Source: a bacterium
Lineage (GTDB): Bacteria; Actinomycetota; Acidimicrobiia; Spongiisociales; ZC4RG35
Length of the DNA: 64,000 nt
Assembly: GCA_024638655.1 (NCBI GenBank)
Contig: JAHEJW010000002.1
Span: forward strand, 62,001-126,000
Direction of reading: 5' to 3'
Positions 33,525 through 41,990 of this stretch are shown in pieces. The position numbers were made by a program, and so were the translations under genes. The notes beneath the pieces were generated by a model that was not told where the DNA came from, made no database searches, and saw only the letters and a program-made list of their open reading frames with translations. Numbering within the stretch: the first letter of the stretch is position 1; the number at the start of each line of letters is the position of its first letter.

Positions 33525-34813
33525 GTGTCTCCTTTCACGACAAGACACGCCCGCTCGAGGGCAGCGACCGTGCTATCGAAATCGTCCTCGCCATGCGCCG
33601 CGGAAACGAACCGTCGAAGACCAGGAATGACGTTGATCCCATTGCGCATCAGCTCGAGATCCAGCGCAACATTGGCGGCCCGGTCCGAGGACAGAAAGTC
33701 GGTGTAGGTGGTCGGTGATCGCGGCATATGGAGGATCTGCCAAATAGATCCAATAGTCTCAACGATCGCTGGGATCCTCTGATCAGCGAGCACGCGTCGC
33801 AATCCCTCAGCAAGCCGCTCGGTTGCCTCGGCGACAGATTCGTAGAAGCCAGGATCGGCAAGATGCCCCAGCGTGGCCAGACCGGCAGCCGCGCCGAGTG
33901 GATTCCCGTGGAGGGTTCCGGATGCGTACACGAACCCCGACGAGCCCTGGCGATCGGGATGCGTCAAGTCCACCAACTCCGCCTTTCCGACGACTGCACC
34001 CATCGGACCGCCGCCGCCGATGATCTTGCCGTAGCTGGCGATATCGGCTTCGACGCCGAAGTACTCCTGGGCTCCGCCGTAAGAGAGCCTGAAACCGGTC
34101 ACCACCTCATCGAAGATGAGGACAAGCCCAGTCTCATCGCAGAGCGATCTGAGACCCTCGAGGAACCCGGGTAGCGGTGAGATGATCCTCTGAATCGGCT
34201 CGACGATGATGCCCGCGAGCTCATGGGCGTGACGACGGGCCATATCGGCAACGGCATCCAGGTCGTTGTACGGAGAGATCAACATCGTGTCCCGCACTGC
34301 GTCGGGGGTTCCGTCGGAGAAGGGGACGCCTTGCGGATAGGGGCTGGGCTCGCCAGGCGACACCGCCACACCCGCGTAGTCGTGGTTCCCGTGGAAGGCG
34401 CCTTCGAATTTGAGGATCTTCGGCTTTCCCGTGGCGGCCCTGGCAATCCTCATGGCATAGGCAGTGGCCTCCGAGCCGGTCGTCGTGAACACCATCCGCT
34501 CCGCACCCGGAATCGCCGCGACCACCAGATCGGCCAGTTCGATGGCAACGTCGGTCAGCGCGCCGTACTGATGCAGTGTCCTACCGGCCTGACGTTGCAC
34601 GGCCTCCACCACGTCGGGCGGCTGGTGACCAAGGATCAGAGCTCCCGCTCCGCAGACGTAGTCGATCCACTCGCTGCCCTCGACGTCGATGATCCGCGAG
34701 CCGGAAGCCGTGGCGATCGTCATGCGCAGCCCCTCGGGATTGAGTCGGGTTCCGAGGGCGCCCCCCGGGAGGGAGCGTTCAGCCAGGTCTCGATAGTGAC
34801 CGTGCGCGCTCAC
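33521..34813 (-). CDS. Class III PLP aminotransferase (glutamate-1-semialdehyde aminomutase-like)
   Basis: A 430-residue PLP enzyme. The PLP lysine is Lys263 in SYGKIIGGGGPMGA, with Asp235 in FDEVVTG and TTGSEATAYAMRIAR near 111 for the phosphate. It resembles glutamate-1-semialdehyde 2,1-aminomutase, but heme synthesis neighbours are absent and the operon is catabolic, so it more likely transaminates or moves an amino group on the operon substrate. Coupled to the dehydrogenase upstream and the CMD protein downstream by ATGA overlaps. Confidence 0.87.
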   Translation of the reverse strand: MSAHGHYRDLAERSLPGGALGTRLNPEGLRMTIATASGSRIIDVEGSEWIDYVCGAGALILGHQPPDVVEAVQRQAGRTLHQYGALTDVAIELADLVVAAIPGAERMVFTTTGSEATAYAMRIARAATGKPKILKFEGAFHGNHDYAGVAVSPGEPSPYPQGVPFSDGTPDAVRDTMLISPYNDLDAVADMARRHAHELAGIIVEPIQRIISPLPGFLEGLRSLCDETGLVLIFDEVVTGFRLSYGGAQEYFGVEADIASYGKIIGGGGPMGAVVGKAELVDLTHPDRQGSSGFVYASGTLHGNPLGAAAGLATLGHLADPGFYESVAEATERLAEGLRRVLADQRIPAIVETIGSIWQILHMPRSPTTYTDFLSSDRAANVALDLELMRNGINVIPGLRRFVSAAHGEDDFDSTVAALERACLVVKGDT

Positions 34814-37236
34814 GATCGGGGCCGCTCGCTCCGAGGATCCCAGACCGGCTCGGCCAGAACTCTCGCATGGCGAGGGCGGCCGAGCAGCAGCACGGACAGT
34901 TCCGTGCCCGGCTCGGATCGATCCGGCTCGACGTATGCCCAGGCGAGGCTCTTGCCGGTGCTGAAGCCGAACCCGGCCGTGGTCACGACGCCAACCCGCC
35001 GGTCTCCGTCGAACAGACCCTCGCCTCCCGCACAGTCGGCATCCAGATCACCGGGCATCACCTCCAGGTATACGAGCTTCCATCGGGGAGAATCCATGTT
35101 CTCGATCAGGGCGCTCCGACCTGTGAACTCGCCTTTGTCCAGGTCCACGAACCGCATCAGACCCGCCTCATATGCCGTCACTTCGTTGGTCATGTCCGCC
35201 GAGACCTTGTAACCAACCTCCATCCTCATCGAGTTCAGCGCATGACTGCCGAAGTAGACGAGATCATGTGACGCCCCGGCGCCAACCAGCGCATCGAAGA
35301 GCGCGGGCATGCGGCCCATCGGCAGGTGCAGCTCCCACCCCAACTCGCCGGTGAACGAGAGACGCATTGCACGGACAGCTTGGCCGGCGACGTCGATCTC
35401 ACGCACCGAGAGCCAACTAAAGGCCTCGTTGTCGAGGCCGGCCTCTGTCAGCTCCGACAGCAGCGTCCGGGTCACAGGCCCAGCGATCGAGATCACTCCC
35501 AGTTCCTCCGATACATTCTGGAGCTCCACCTGTTCGCCGGGCAACCGTTGCGACGAGAGCCAATCGAGAAAGCGGACTTCGCCCACGGCGGCACCTACCA
35601 GATAGAAGTGGTTCTCGGCGAGCCGAGCTGCGGTGAGCTCGGCTTCGACCATGCCCTGGTCGGTGAGGAGATAGATGAGCCCGACCCGGCCGACGGAGGG
35701 CATTCGGCTGGCCGTGGCGCGGTCCAGAAAAGACGCGGCATCCTTCCCGGTCACCTCATACTTGGCGAAAGCCGTTAGGTCGGCCAAGCCGACCCAGTTG
35801 CGCACCCCCTCGACTTCCTGGCTGACCGCCTTGTGCCACTCCGCCCTGCGGAAGGAGTGGATGTCCCGCTGCTCCCAGCCGTCGGGAGCAAACCAGCGGG
35901 GTCGCTCCCAGCCGAAGACTTCCTCGAATACCGCACGCCGCTCGTGCATCCGGTCGTAGATCGAAGACGTCTTATGGGGGCGGCCGGCGGTTCGGTTGAG
36001 GCCCGGGAAAGGAATCTCATGACGGAGGAGGTAGTCCTCGCGCGCCTTGGCGAAGTTGTACTCGGGAGTGGCAAAGGCCCCGTATCGGCGGGGATCGAAC
36101 GCTCGCAGGTTCAGGGTGGTCGCACCATTGACGATCCAATCTGCCAGGTACTTGGTGGCGCCCGGGCCCCAGGCGATGCCTACCTGCACGCCGTTGCAGT
36201 ACCAGTAGTTGCTCACCCCGGGCGCCGGCCCGAGGAGCATGTTGCCGTCGGGCGGGTGAGTTATCGCGCCGTGAATGACCCGCTGGATCCCGACCTCGGC
36301 AAGAACGGGCATACGCTCGAAGGCGGCCTCCAGCCAGGGAGCGATTCGGTCGTAATCGGGAGAGAAGAGATGATGATCCGCTTCCCAGGGAGTCCCATCC
36401 ACCCAGACCGAGTGGGGGTTGGCCTTCTCGTAGATTCCTATGAGCCCGGCTGTGCGCTCCATACGTATGTATCCCGAGACACGGGCATCATCGCGCACGA
36501 CCGGTAGCTCCTTGTCGAGGGAGGCGAATTCCGGCACCTCTTCTGTCACGAGGTAATGATGGGTCATCGGGATGATCGGGATCTTCAGACCCACCCACTC
36601 ACCAACCTGACGGGCATATGTGCCGGCAGCGTTGACCAGGACCTCGCACGTGTAGTCGCCCTGCGTGGTCTCGACACGCCAGGTCCCGTCGTCACGCCGG
36701 ACCGTGTTCGTGACACGGGTGTTACGTCTCACCGCGGCTCCGCGGGCGCGAGCGCTCAGCGCAAAAGCACTGGTCGCACTGGCAGGATCGACGTGACCGT
36801 CATCTGGGGTGTGCAGAGCGCCGAGCACTCCTTCCAGGTTGTAGAACGGGTGAAGATCTCTGATGCGATCGGGGTCGACGATCTCCATCCGGTTGCCGAC
36901 TCCTCGACCTACCGAAAGGGTGTAATGCAGCCAGTCGAGCTCATCCCGGTCGTATGCAAGGCGAAGTGATCCGCTGTTGTGCCAGCTGACGGATTGACCG
37001 GTTTCTGTTTCCAGGCTCTCATAGAGCCTCGTCCCATACTTGGTCATGGTCGCCAACCCGTAGCTCGACGTCGAGTGGGTGATTTGGCCCGCTGCGTGCC
37101 ATGTAGATCCCGATCCGAGCTCCCCCTTCTCGATCAGAAGTGTCTGGGTCCAGGCGTGTGAGGCGAGGTGATAGAGCAGCGAGGTACCCATGATCCCTCC
37201 GCCGATGATGATGGCCTTGTAGTCGGCCAAACTCAT
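34810..37236 (-). CDS. Dimethylglycine dehydrogenase-like FAD/GcvT protein, second copy
   Basis: An 808-residue flavoprotein with an N-terminal FAD domain (IIIGGGIMGTSLLYHLA, residues 9-25) and a C-terminal GcvT half (about 430-808). His47 in GSGSTWHAAG is in the place of the covalent-FAD His of dimethylglycine dehydrogenase. It likely removes an N-methyl from a tertiary or secondary amine and makes methylene-THF. It heads an eight-gene operon and is divergent from an RpiR regulator, with start codons facing each other across the same bases. ATG 37236 is preferred to the ORF opening at 37353. Confidence 0.87.
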   Translation of the reverse strand: MSLADYKAIIIGGGIMGTSLLYHLASHAWTQTLLIEKGELGSGSTWHAAGQITHSTSSYGLATMTKYGTRLYESLETETGQSVSWHNSGSLRLAYDRDELDWLHYTLSVGRGVGNRMEIVDPDRIRDLHPFYNLEGVLGALHTPDDGHVDPASATSAFALSARARGAAVRRNTRVTNTVRRDDGTWRVETTQGDYTCEVLVNAAGTYARQVGEWVGLKIPIIPMTHHYLVTEEVPEFASLDKELPVVRDDARVSGYIRMERTAGLIGIYEKANPHSVWVDGTPWEADHHLFSPDYDRIAPWLEAAFERMPVLAEVGIQRVIHGAITHPPDGNMLLGPAPGVSNYWYCNGVQVGIAWGPGATKYLADWIVNGATTLNLRAFDPRRYGAFATPEYNFAKAREDYLLRHEIPFPGLNRTAGRPHKTSSIYDRMHERRAVFEEVFGWERPRWFAPDGWEQRDIHSFRRAEWHKAVSQEVEGVRNWVGLADLTAFAKYEVTGKDAASFLDRATASRMPSVGRVGLIYLLTDQGMVEAELTAARLAENHFYLVGAAVGEVRFLDWLSSQRLPGEQVELQNVSEELGVISIAGPVTRTLLSELTEAGLDNEAFSWLSVREIDVAGQAVRAMRLSFTGELGWELHLPMGRMPALFDALVGAGASHDLVYFGSHALNSMRMEVGYKVSADMTNEVTAYEAGLMRFVDLDKGEFTGRSALIENMDSPRWKLVYLEVMPGDLDADCAGGEGLFDGDRRVGVVTTAGFGFSTGKSLAWAYVEPDRSEPGTELSVLLLGRPRHARVLAEPVWDPRSERPRS

Positions 37237-37282
37237 GGAAGACGCTGGCAGGTTTTCTGGTACATCTGTACGATCTAATCCA
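37237..37282. promoter_or_regulatory. Candidate divergent promoter/operator between the catabolic operon and rpiR
   Basis: The only non-coding space between the minus-strand operon and the regulator if the regulator starts at GTG 37283. It holds a small palindrome GTACATCTGTAC (37260-37271) and a promoter-like pair on the plus strand: CTGGCA near 37245 and TACGAT at 37269-37274, 8 bases before the GTG. This would give a leaderless regulator mRNA. Weak evidence, based on spacing only. Confidence 0.4.
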
Positions 37283-38197
37283 GTGACTGGAACGAGCGTA
37301 TCAGGCCAGAGCGTTGCGCGCACTGATGTCGCGGGGGTACTGGAAGGGCTCACTGAGACGATCGAGGCAATGAGCCCACAACTGCAGAAAGCCGCCGCCT
37401 TCGTGTTGGATCATCCCGACGACGTCGGGTTCTCGTCGGTGCGAGACCTGGCTAGAGCGGCCGGGGTCAAGCCCAACACCATGGTGCGGATGGCCAGAGC
37501 GGCCGGATTCGACGGGTTCGAGGACTTCCGGGATCCGTTCAGGTCCGAGTTGAAGTCGAGGGCCAGTCCTTTCACCTACCGGGCCCAGTGGCTTCAGGAT
37601 CTCTCGGCAGGGGGGCGGCATGAGCCGCTCTACGTAGATATCGCCTCGTCTGCCTTCGAGAACCTCGAGCAGATGTTCGCCGCGAACTCGGCGGCAGAGA
37701 TGAGGTCCATGGCCGAGAGGGTGGTCAACTCCCGTCAGACATATGTGATCGGTGTCGGAGCCAACTATGCGCTGGCCCACAACTTCGAATACCTGACCCG
37801 GATGGCTCTCGAACACGTGGTCGCGGTTCCCCGCGAGGGAAACTCACCAATGGACGACATCGTTCGTGCCGGAGCCGATGATGTCGTCATCGCCATCACC
37901 TTCGAGCCATACAGGTCGGAGGTCGTCGAGGCGACCGATGCGGCTCGCCGGCAGGGCGCAGCCGTTGTGGCGATAACCGACAGCCACGGGTCCCCGATCG
38001 CAGTCGGATGCGACCATGTGATCATCGCCCCCGGCGAGACCCCACAGTTCTTCCCGTCGACACTGGCTGCTGCAGCGGCTCTCGAGCTGTTGGCCTCCTT
38101 TATCGTCGCCGATGCAGACCCAGAAGTGGTGTCCGCCATAGAGCGCTTCCATCGCCGACGTTACGATCTCGGCGTCTATTGGAAGGGAAACGGTTGA
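37283..38197 (+). CDS. MurR/RpiR family transcriptional regulator
   Basis: A 304-residue regulator (320 if read from ATG 37235). The N-terminal helix-turn-helix domain shows AAAFVLDHPDDVGFSSVRDL and VKPNTMVRMARAAGF, and the SIS domain shows TYVIGVGANYALAHNFEYL and a later VVAITDSHGSPIA. SIS domains of this family bind phosphosugars or related small acids. ATG 37235 would overlap the start codon of the opposite gene and leave no promoter, so GTG 37283 is preferred. Divergent placement makes it the probable regulator of the operon at 28442-37236 and of the Rieske-EamA genes that follow. Confidence 0.85.
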   Translation: MTGTSVSGQSVARTDVAGVLEGLTETIEAMSPQLQKAAAFVLDHPDDVGFSSVRDLARAAGVKPNTMVRMARAAGFDGFEDFRDPFRSELKSRASPFTYRAQWLQDLSAGGRHEPLYVDIASSAFENLEQMFAANSAAEMRSMAERVVNSRQTYVIGVGANYALAHNFEYLTRMALEHVVAVPREGNSPMDDIVRAGADDVVIAITFEPYRSEVVEATDAARRQGAAVVAITDSHGSPIAVGCDHVIIAPGETPQFFPSTLAAAAALELLASFIVADADPEVVSAIERFHRRRYDLGVYWKGNG

Positions 38198-39300
38198 CCA
38201 GGGTCGCTCCCGGGGTCTACGTCCAGGCGCAGAGAGCCATGGAGCCCTCCGTCTATCTCGACCCGGCTGTCTTCGAAGCAGAGAAGTCTTCACTTCTCTC
38301 CCGCACCTGGCAGTACGCATGCCACTCGTCGCAATTGCCCGAGCCTGGTGACTTCATCACCTATGAGGTGGCAGGAGAGTCACTTTTCACGATGCGCGAC
38401 ACAGACGGCGTTGTGCGGACCTTCTACAACGTATGCATGCATCGCGGCCATCAGCTGCTGGATGGCTCTGGAACCAGAAGACAGATCGTCTGCCCCTACC
38501 ACGCATGGACCTATCGGCTCGACGGACGTCTTCGGAGCGCTCCGCACGCCGAAGGGAGAGAGGGGTTCGACGCCTCCGAGATCTGCCTCACTGCGGTCAA
38601 AACGGAAGACTTCCTCGGGTTCTATTTCGTGATCCTCGATGACACCGCCCCCTCAATGGACACCGTCTACCCGGGGATCCGTGATTCGATCGCCGAGTTC
38701 CTTCCCACCATCGAGAGAATGATGCCGGTCGCGCGCCTCGAATTCCGAGCCGAGGCTAATTGGAAGGTGGCGATCGAGAACTACAACGAGTGCTACCACT
38801 GCAAGACGGCTCACAAGTCGTTCTCGAAGGGCGTGGTCCTTCCCGACACCTACACCATCGAGCCCATGGGCCGGTGCCTCAACCACAGGGCGCAGAGCTC
38901 ACCAAAGCAGTACTACGAGATCGACTACGACGCCTCCCCGCACGCTGCGGAGTACAGATCGTTCTTCCTCTGGCCGCTGTTCACGTTCCAGATCTATCCC
39001 GGCCCCATCCTCAACACATTCTCGTGGAGACCCGAGTCGGTCGACAGCACGCCGTTCTACCGGGAGTGGTTCAGCCTCGAAGGCGAAGACTCCCCGGTGG
39101 TGCGTCGCGTCGCCGATGAGGACGCCCGGACCACGGTCGCAGAGGACTTGGATCTGGTCCGTTCGGTCCAGAGGGGACTTGCCAGCCGGGGATACCGCCC
39201 AGGGCCACTCATCATCGATCCCGACATGGGTCTGAACAGCGAGCACACCATCGCCGCCATCAAGGCGTGGTACACAGAGGAGATGGAGAAGGGCGAATAG
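38194..39300 (+). CDS. Rieske oxygenase alpha subunit, glycine betaine monooxygenase (GbcA)-like
   Basis: A 368-residue oxygenase starting at TTG 38194, overlapping the regulator stop by four bases; ATG 38239 is an alternative. Rieske ligands are Cys81, His83, Cys100 and His103 (CMHRG, CPYHAW). The mononuclear iron site region ENYNECYHCKTAH gives Glu199, His202 and His207, a stretch typical of glycine betaine monooxygenase. It would oxidatively demethylate a quaternary amine to the tertiary amine plus formaldehyde. No GbcB-type reductase is in the window. Confidence 0.87.
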   Translation: MTRVAPGVYVQAQRAMEPSVYLDPAVFEAEKSSLLSRTWQYACHSSQLPEPGDFITYEVAGESLFTMRDTDGVVRTFYNVCMHRGHQLLDGSGTRRQIVCPYHAWTYRLDGRLRSAPHAEGREGFDASEICLTAVKTEDFLGFYFVILDDTAPSMDTVYPGIRDSIAEFLPTIERMMPVARLEFRAEANWKVAIENYNECYHCKTAHKSFSKGVVLPDTYTIEPMGRCLNHRAQSSPKQYYEIDYDASPHAAEYRSFFLWPLFTFQIYPGPILNTFSWRPESVDSTPFYREWFSLEGEDSPVVRRVADEDARTTVAEDLDLVRSVQRGLASRGYRPGPLIIDPDMGLNSEHTIAAIKAWYTEEMEKGE

Positions 39301-40193
39301 CGGCGCTGGAACGAATCAGAGCGAGCCATCGCCTCGGGCTCATCTTGGCCGGTGGGGGTTTCCTCTTGATCAGTCTCGATTCGCTGGGGATTCGACTCGC
39401 CGACACGTCCAGTTGGAACACGACATTCTGGCTCGGAGCGTTCACCTTCCTCGCCATGCTGGTGCTGGTACCGATCAGAACCGGGAAGTCCCTCGCCAGC
39501 GTCGCCCTAGCCGGGAGTTGGCCCCTCCTCGCCTCGGGGGTACTGCAGGCCTCGAGCATCACATTCTTCGTTCTTGCTCTGAGTCTCACCACGGTGGCGA
39601 ACACGGTGGCAATCATCGCCGCCGCACCCGTGATGGCGGCTCTGATTTCGCTCGTCGCTATTCGCGAGAAGACTCGCCTGCGAACCTGGGTAGGCATCCT
39701 CGCCTCGTTGGCCGGAATTCTGATCATCGTGTCTGGCTCCCTTGGAGAGGGGCGGCTCGCTGGCGACCTCTCCGCTGTAGCGGCCATCACGGCCTTCGCC
39801 TCCAACCTGACGCTTCTTCGCCGATTCCGTGAGTTGAATCGACTTGCGATCATTGGAGTCGGTGGTCTGATCCTGGCCTTGGTGGCCTACGCACCTGCAG
39901 AGCCATTCGAAGTGGGAATGCGTTCGATCGGAGCGCTCGCCGTGATCGGAGCGGTGACAGGGGCTGCCGGGAGGATCGGTGTGATCACCTCCACCCGACA
40001 CCTCCCACCGGCGCAGGTCAGCCTGTTCGCCCCGGTCGAGACCATCGCCGCCACCACATGGGCGTGGCTGTTTCTATCCGAGGTGCCTCCCCAGCTCACA
40101 GTCGTCGGTGGCTCGATAGTCGTCGCAGCCGTGGTCTACGGGACGACCGGCCAGCCTCCCGAGGCAACAGGGGATCTGGCCACGGCGCCCTGA
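39267..40193 (+). CDS. EamA/DMT family transporter
   Basis: A membrane protein with about ten hydrophobic helices in two EamA halves (WLGAFTFLAMLVLVPI; TTVANTVAIIAAAPVMAALI; GVITSTRHLPPAQVSLFAPV; IAATTWAWLFLSEV). The frame opens at GTG 39267, overlapping the Rieske gene by 34 bases; a start near 39306 or 39342 is as likely because the family begins with a helix there. Such carriers usually export amino acids or metabolites. Export of a catabolic intermediate or uptake of substrate is not decidable. Confidence 0.78.
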   Translation: MVHRGDGEGRIAALERIRASHRLGLILAGGGFLLISLDSLGIRLADTSSWNTTFWLGAFTFLAMLVLVPIRTGKSLASVALAGSWPLLASGVLQASSITFFVLALSLTTVANTVAIIAAAPVMAALISLVAIREKTRLRTWVGILASLAGILIIVSGSLGEGRLAGDLSAVAAITAFASNLTLLRRFRELNRLAIIGVGGLILALVAYAPAEPFEVGMRSIGALAVIGAVTGAAGRIGVITSTRHLPPAQVSLFAPVETIAATTWAWLFLSEVPPQLTVVGGSIVVAAVVYGTTGQPPEATGDLATAP

Positions 40194-40254
40194 AAGCACG
40201 CCCGGGTAACTTTGGCGCGGGCCTCATCGAGGCTCGGTCGTTGAATGGAGACAG

Positions 40255-41382
40255 ATGAGAGTGGAACTGGGCGAGCAAGTACTGGAGATAGATGTGGATG
40301 GCGGCCGCACCAGGCGGTTCCATTACGTGTGGTTGCGAGACAACTGCTGGTGCAGCGACTGCCGTGTCGAGCAGACGGCAGAGCGAAAGCTGCTCACGTG
40401 GTCGATCCCGGAGGACATCAGAGCCCGAAGCGTCGAGCCAGTCGAAGGCGGCATGGTCATCGACTGGAGCGACGGTCATCGATCTACCTACTCACTCGAT
40501 TGGCTCGAAGCCAACGACTACAGCCAGCCTGGCCTGAAGCGGGCGAGGGAGCAGGCAACCCTCTGGCGGAGCGACTTCGAGGTCCCGCGATTCGCCCACG
40601 AGAGCGTGATGATCGAAGGTGCAGGTCAGCTCGCCTACCTCGACGCGGTTCGTGAATTCGGTGTTGCCATCGTGGAGGGCGTGCCGGCGGTGCCGGGAGA
40701 GGTCGAGCGTTTTGCAGAGGCGATCGGCCATGTCCGAGAAGTCGCGTTCGAGAGAGTGCACAACGTGTATCACGACCCGGACGGGTACAACGTGGCCCAC
40801 ACCCCACTCGAGCTGAAGCCCCACTCCGACATGCCCAGTTATCACTGGCCCCCCAGCATCCAACTGTTGCATTTCTTGGCGAACGAAGCCAGTGGAGGCG
40901 AGTCGGTCGTCGTAGACGGCTGGAACGCCCTGGCCCAGCTCAAAGAGGCTGACCCCTACGCATTTGAGACCCTCACCCGGGTGCCGGTCCCTTATCAGCT
41001 CTTCTCCGAGGAAGAGGACACGTATGCGGTCGCTCCGATGGTCCAACTAGGGCCCGACGGCGAGGTGGCCACCTTCCGTTTCTCCAACCAACTGGCCTTG
41101 CCGATATCCATCGACTTCGAGATGGTCGAGCCGTTCTACGACGCCTACCGAAAGCTGGGGAACCTGATCGACAGTCCTTATGCCAAGGTGGTGTTCAAGG
41201 CTCGCAACGGTGACTTGCTCACCGTGCACGGACACCGTGTGCTGCATGGGCGTATGCCGTTCGTGCCCGGCACCGGAGCTCGCCACCTTCAAGACGTCTA
41301 CATGGAATTCGACGATTTCATGGCCAAGCGGCGAGTCCTCATGGGCGTGCACAAGCCCGTGTCTTCTGGGGCAGCTCGATGA
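40255..41382 (+). CDS. Fe(II)/2-oxoglutarate dioxygenase, TmpA/gamma-butyrobetaine hydroxylase family
   Basis: A 375-residue oxygenase. The N-terminal zinc-binding domain shows Cys31, Cys33, Cys36 and His75 (CWCSDC), as in gamma-butyrobetaine dioxygenase. The catalytic TauD domain has the iron ligands His190 and Asp192 (HSD) and His331, with Arg333 two residues on (HGR). The family hydroxylates trimethylammonio compounds. With the HD oxygenase immediately downstream the pair matches TmpA-TmpB, where TmpA hydroxylates 2-(trimethylammonio)ethylphosphonate. Carnitine synthesis from gamma-butyrobetaine is the main alternative. Confidence 0.88.
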   Translation: MRVELGEQVLEIDVDGGRTRRFHYVWLRDNCWCSDCRVEQTAERKLLTWSIPEDIRARSVEPVEGGMVIDWSDGHRSTYSLDWLEANDYSQPGLKRAREQATLWRSDFEVPRFAHESVMIEGAGQLAYLDAVREFGVAIVEGVPAVPGEVERFAEAIGHVREVAFERVHNVYHDPDGYNVAHTPLELKPHSDMPSYHWPPSIQLLHFLANEASGGESVVVDGWNALAQLKEADPYAFETLTRVPVPYQLFSEEEDTYAVAPMVQLGPDGEVATFRFSNQLALPISIDFEMVEPFYDAYRKLGNLIDSPYAKVVFKARNGDLLTVHGHRVLHGRMPFVPGTGARHLQDVYMEFDDFMAKRRVLMGVHKPVSSGAAR

Positions 41383-41930
41383 AGAAGGTCGGCTTCACGC
41401 GCATGGACGAGGGCACCAAGGAGGACTACGAGCTGATCGCCGAGGACGAGAGGGCAGAGATCGGCGCCTTCCCCGATCGTGTGCTCGCCTGGCTAGTGGA
41501 TATGGATGGCCCCAGCCCCTATCCGGTGACCAGGCTGGAGCACTCGCTCCAGGCCGCTACCCGCGCCCACCGAGCCGGCGAAGACGAGGAGATGGTCGTG
41601 GCGTGCCTGCTCCATGACATCGGCGACGTGTTGGGGCCGGCCAACCACAGTGAGGTGGCTGCAGCGGTGCTCAGACCTTATGTGTCTGCGCGGGTTCATT
41701 GGATCGTCAAGCATCACGGCCTGTTTCAGGGCTATTACTACAACCACCACTATGGGCTCGATCCCAATGCTCGGGATATCTACGAGGATCATGAGTGGTA
41801 CGACGACACGGCTCGCTTCTGCGCCGACTACGACCAGGTGTCCTTCGACCCCGATTACACGAGCGAGCCCCTCGCTTTCTTCGAGCCGATGGTTAGACGG
41901 GTGCTCGCCGAGCCTTCATACACCCAGTGA
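41379..41930 (+). CDS. HD-domain mixed-valent di-iron oxygenase, TmpB/PhnZ-like
   Basis: A 183-residue HD-domain protein. His55 (LEHSLQAATRAH), His79-Asp80 (LLHDIGD) and His112-His113 (KHHGLFQGYYY) with Asp150/Asp152 (CADYDQVSFDPDY) supply the expected di-iron ligands. The LQAA and QVSFDP stretches are shared with PhnZ/TmpB rather than with phosphohydrolases. TmpB cleaves the C-P bond of 1-hydroxy-2-(trimethylammonio)ethylphosphonate, giving glycine betaine and phosphate. The start overlaps the TmpA-like gene by four bases, so they are made together. Role inferred from family and pairing. Confidence 0.85.
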   Translation: MKKVGFTRMDEGTKEDYELIAEDERAEIGAFPDRVLAWLVDMDGPSPYPVTRLEHSLQAATRAHRAGEDEEMVVACLLHDIGDVLGPANHSEVAAAVLRPYVSARVHWIVKHHGLFQGYYYNHHYGLDPNARDIYEDHEWYDDTARFCADYDQVSFDPDYTSEPLAFFEPMVRRVLAEPSYTQ

Positions 41931-41939
41931 GCCAATGAG

Positions 41940-41967
41940 AGAGGGGCGCCCGGTCGGGCGCCCCTCT
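41940..41967. terminator. GC-rich hairpin between convergent genes
   Basis: A perfect 13-bp inverted repeat (AGAGGGGCGCCCG and its complement, two-base loop) lies ten bases after the TmpB-like stop and 24 bases before the proX-like stop on the other strand. No T-run follows on either side, so it may act through stem strength or stop transcripts from both directions. Confidence 0.6.
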
Positions 41968-41990
41968 AGTTCTGCTAGTCGATCGTTCGA

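Noticed and set aside
33521-34813. HemL, glutamate-1-semialdehyde aminomutase for heme synthesis
   Set aside because: Fold matches, but the gene is locked inside a catabolic operon with no tetrapyrrole genes, so a specialised aminotransferase is more likely.
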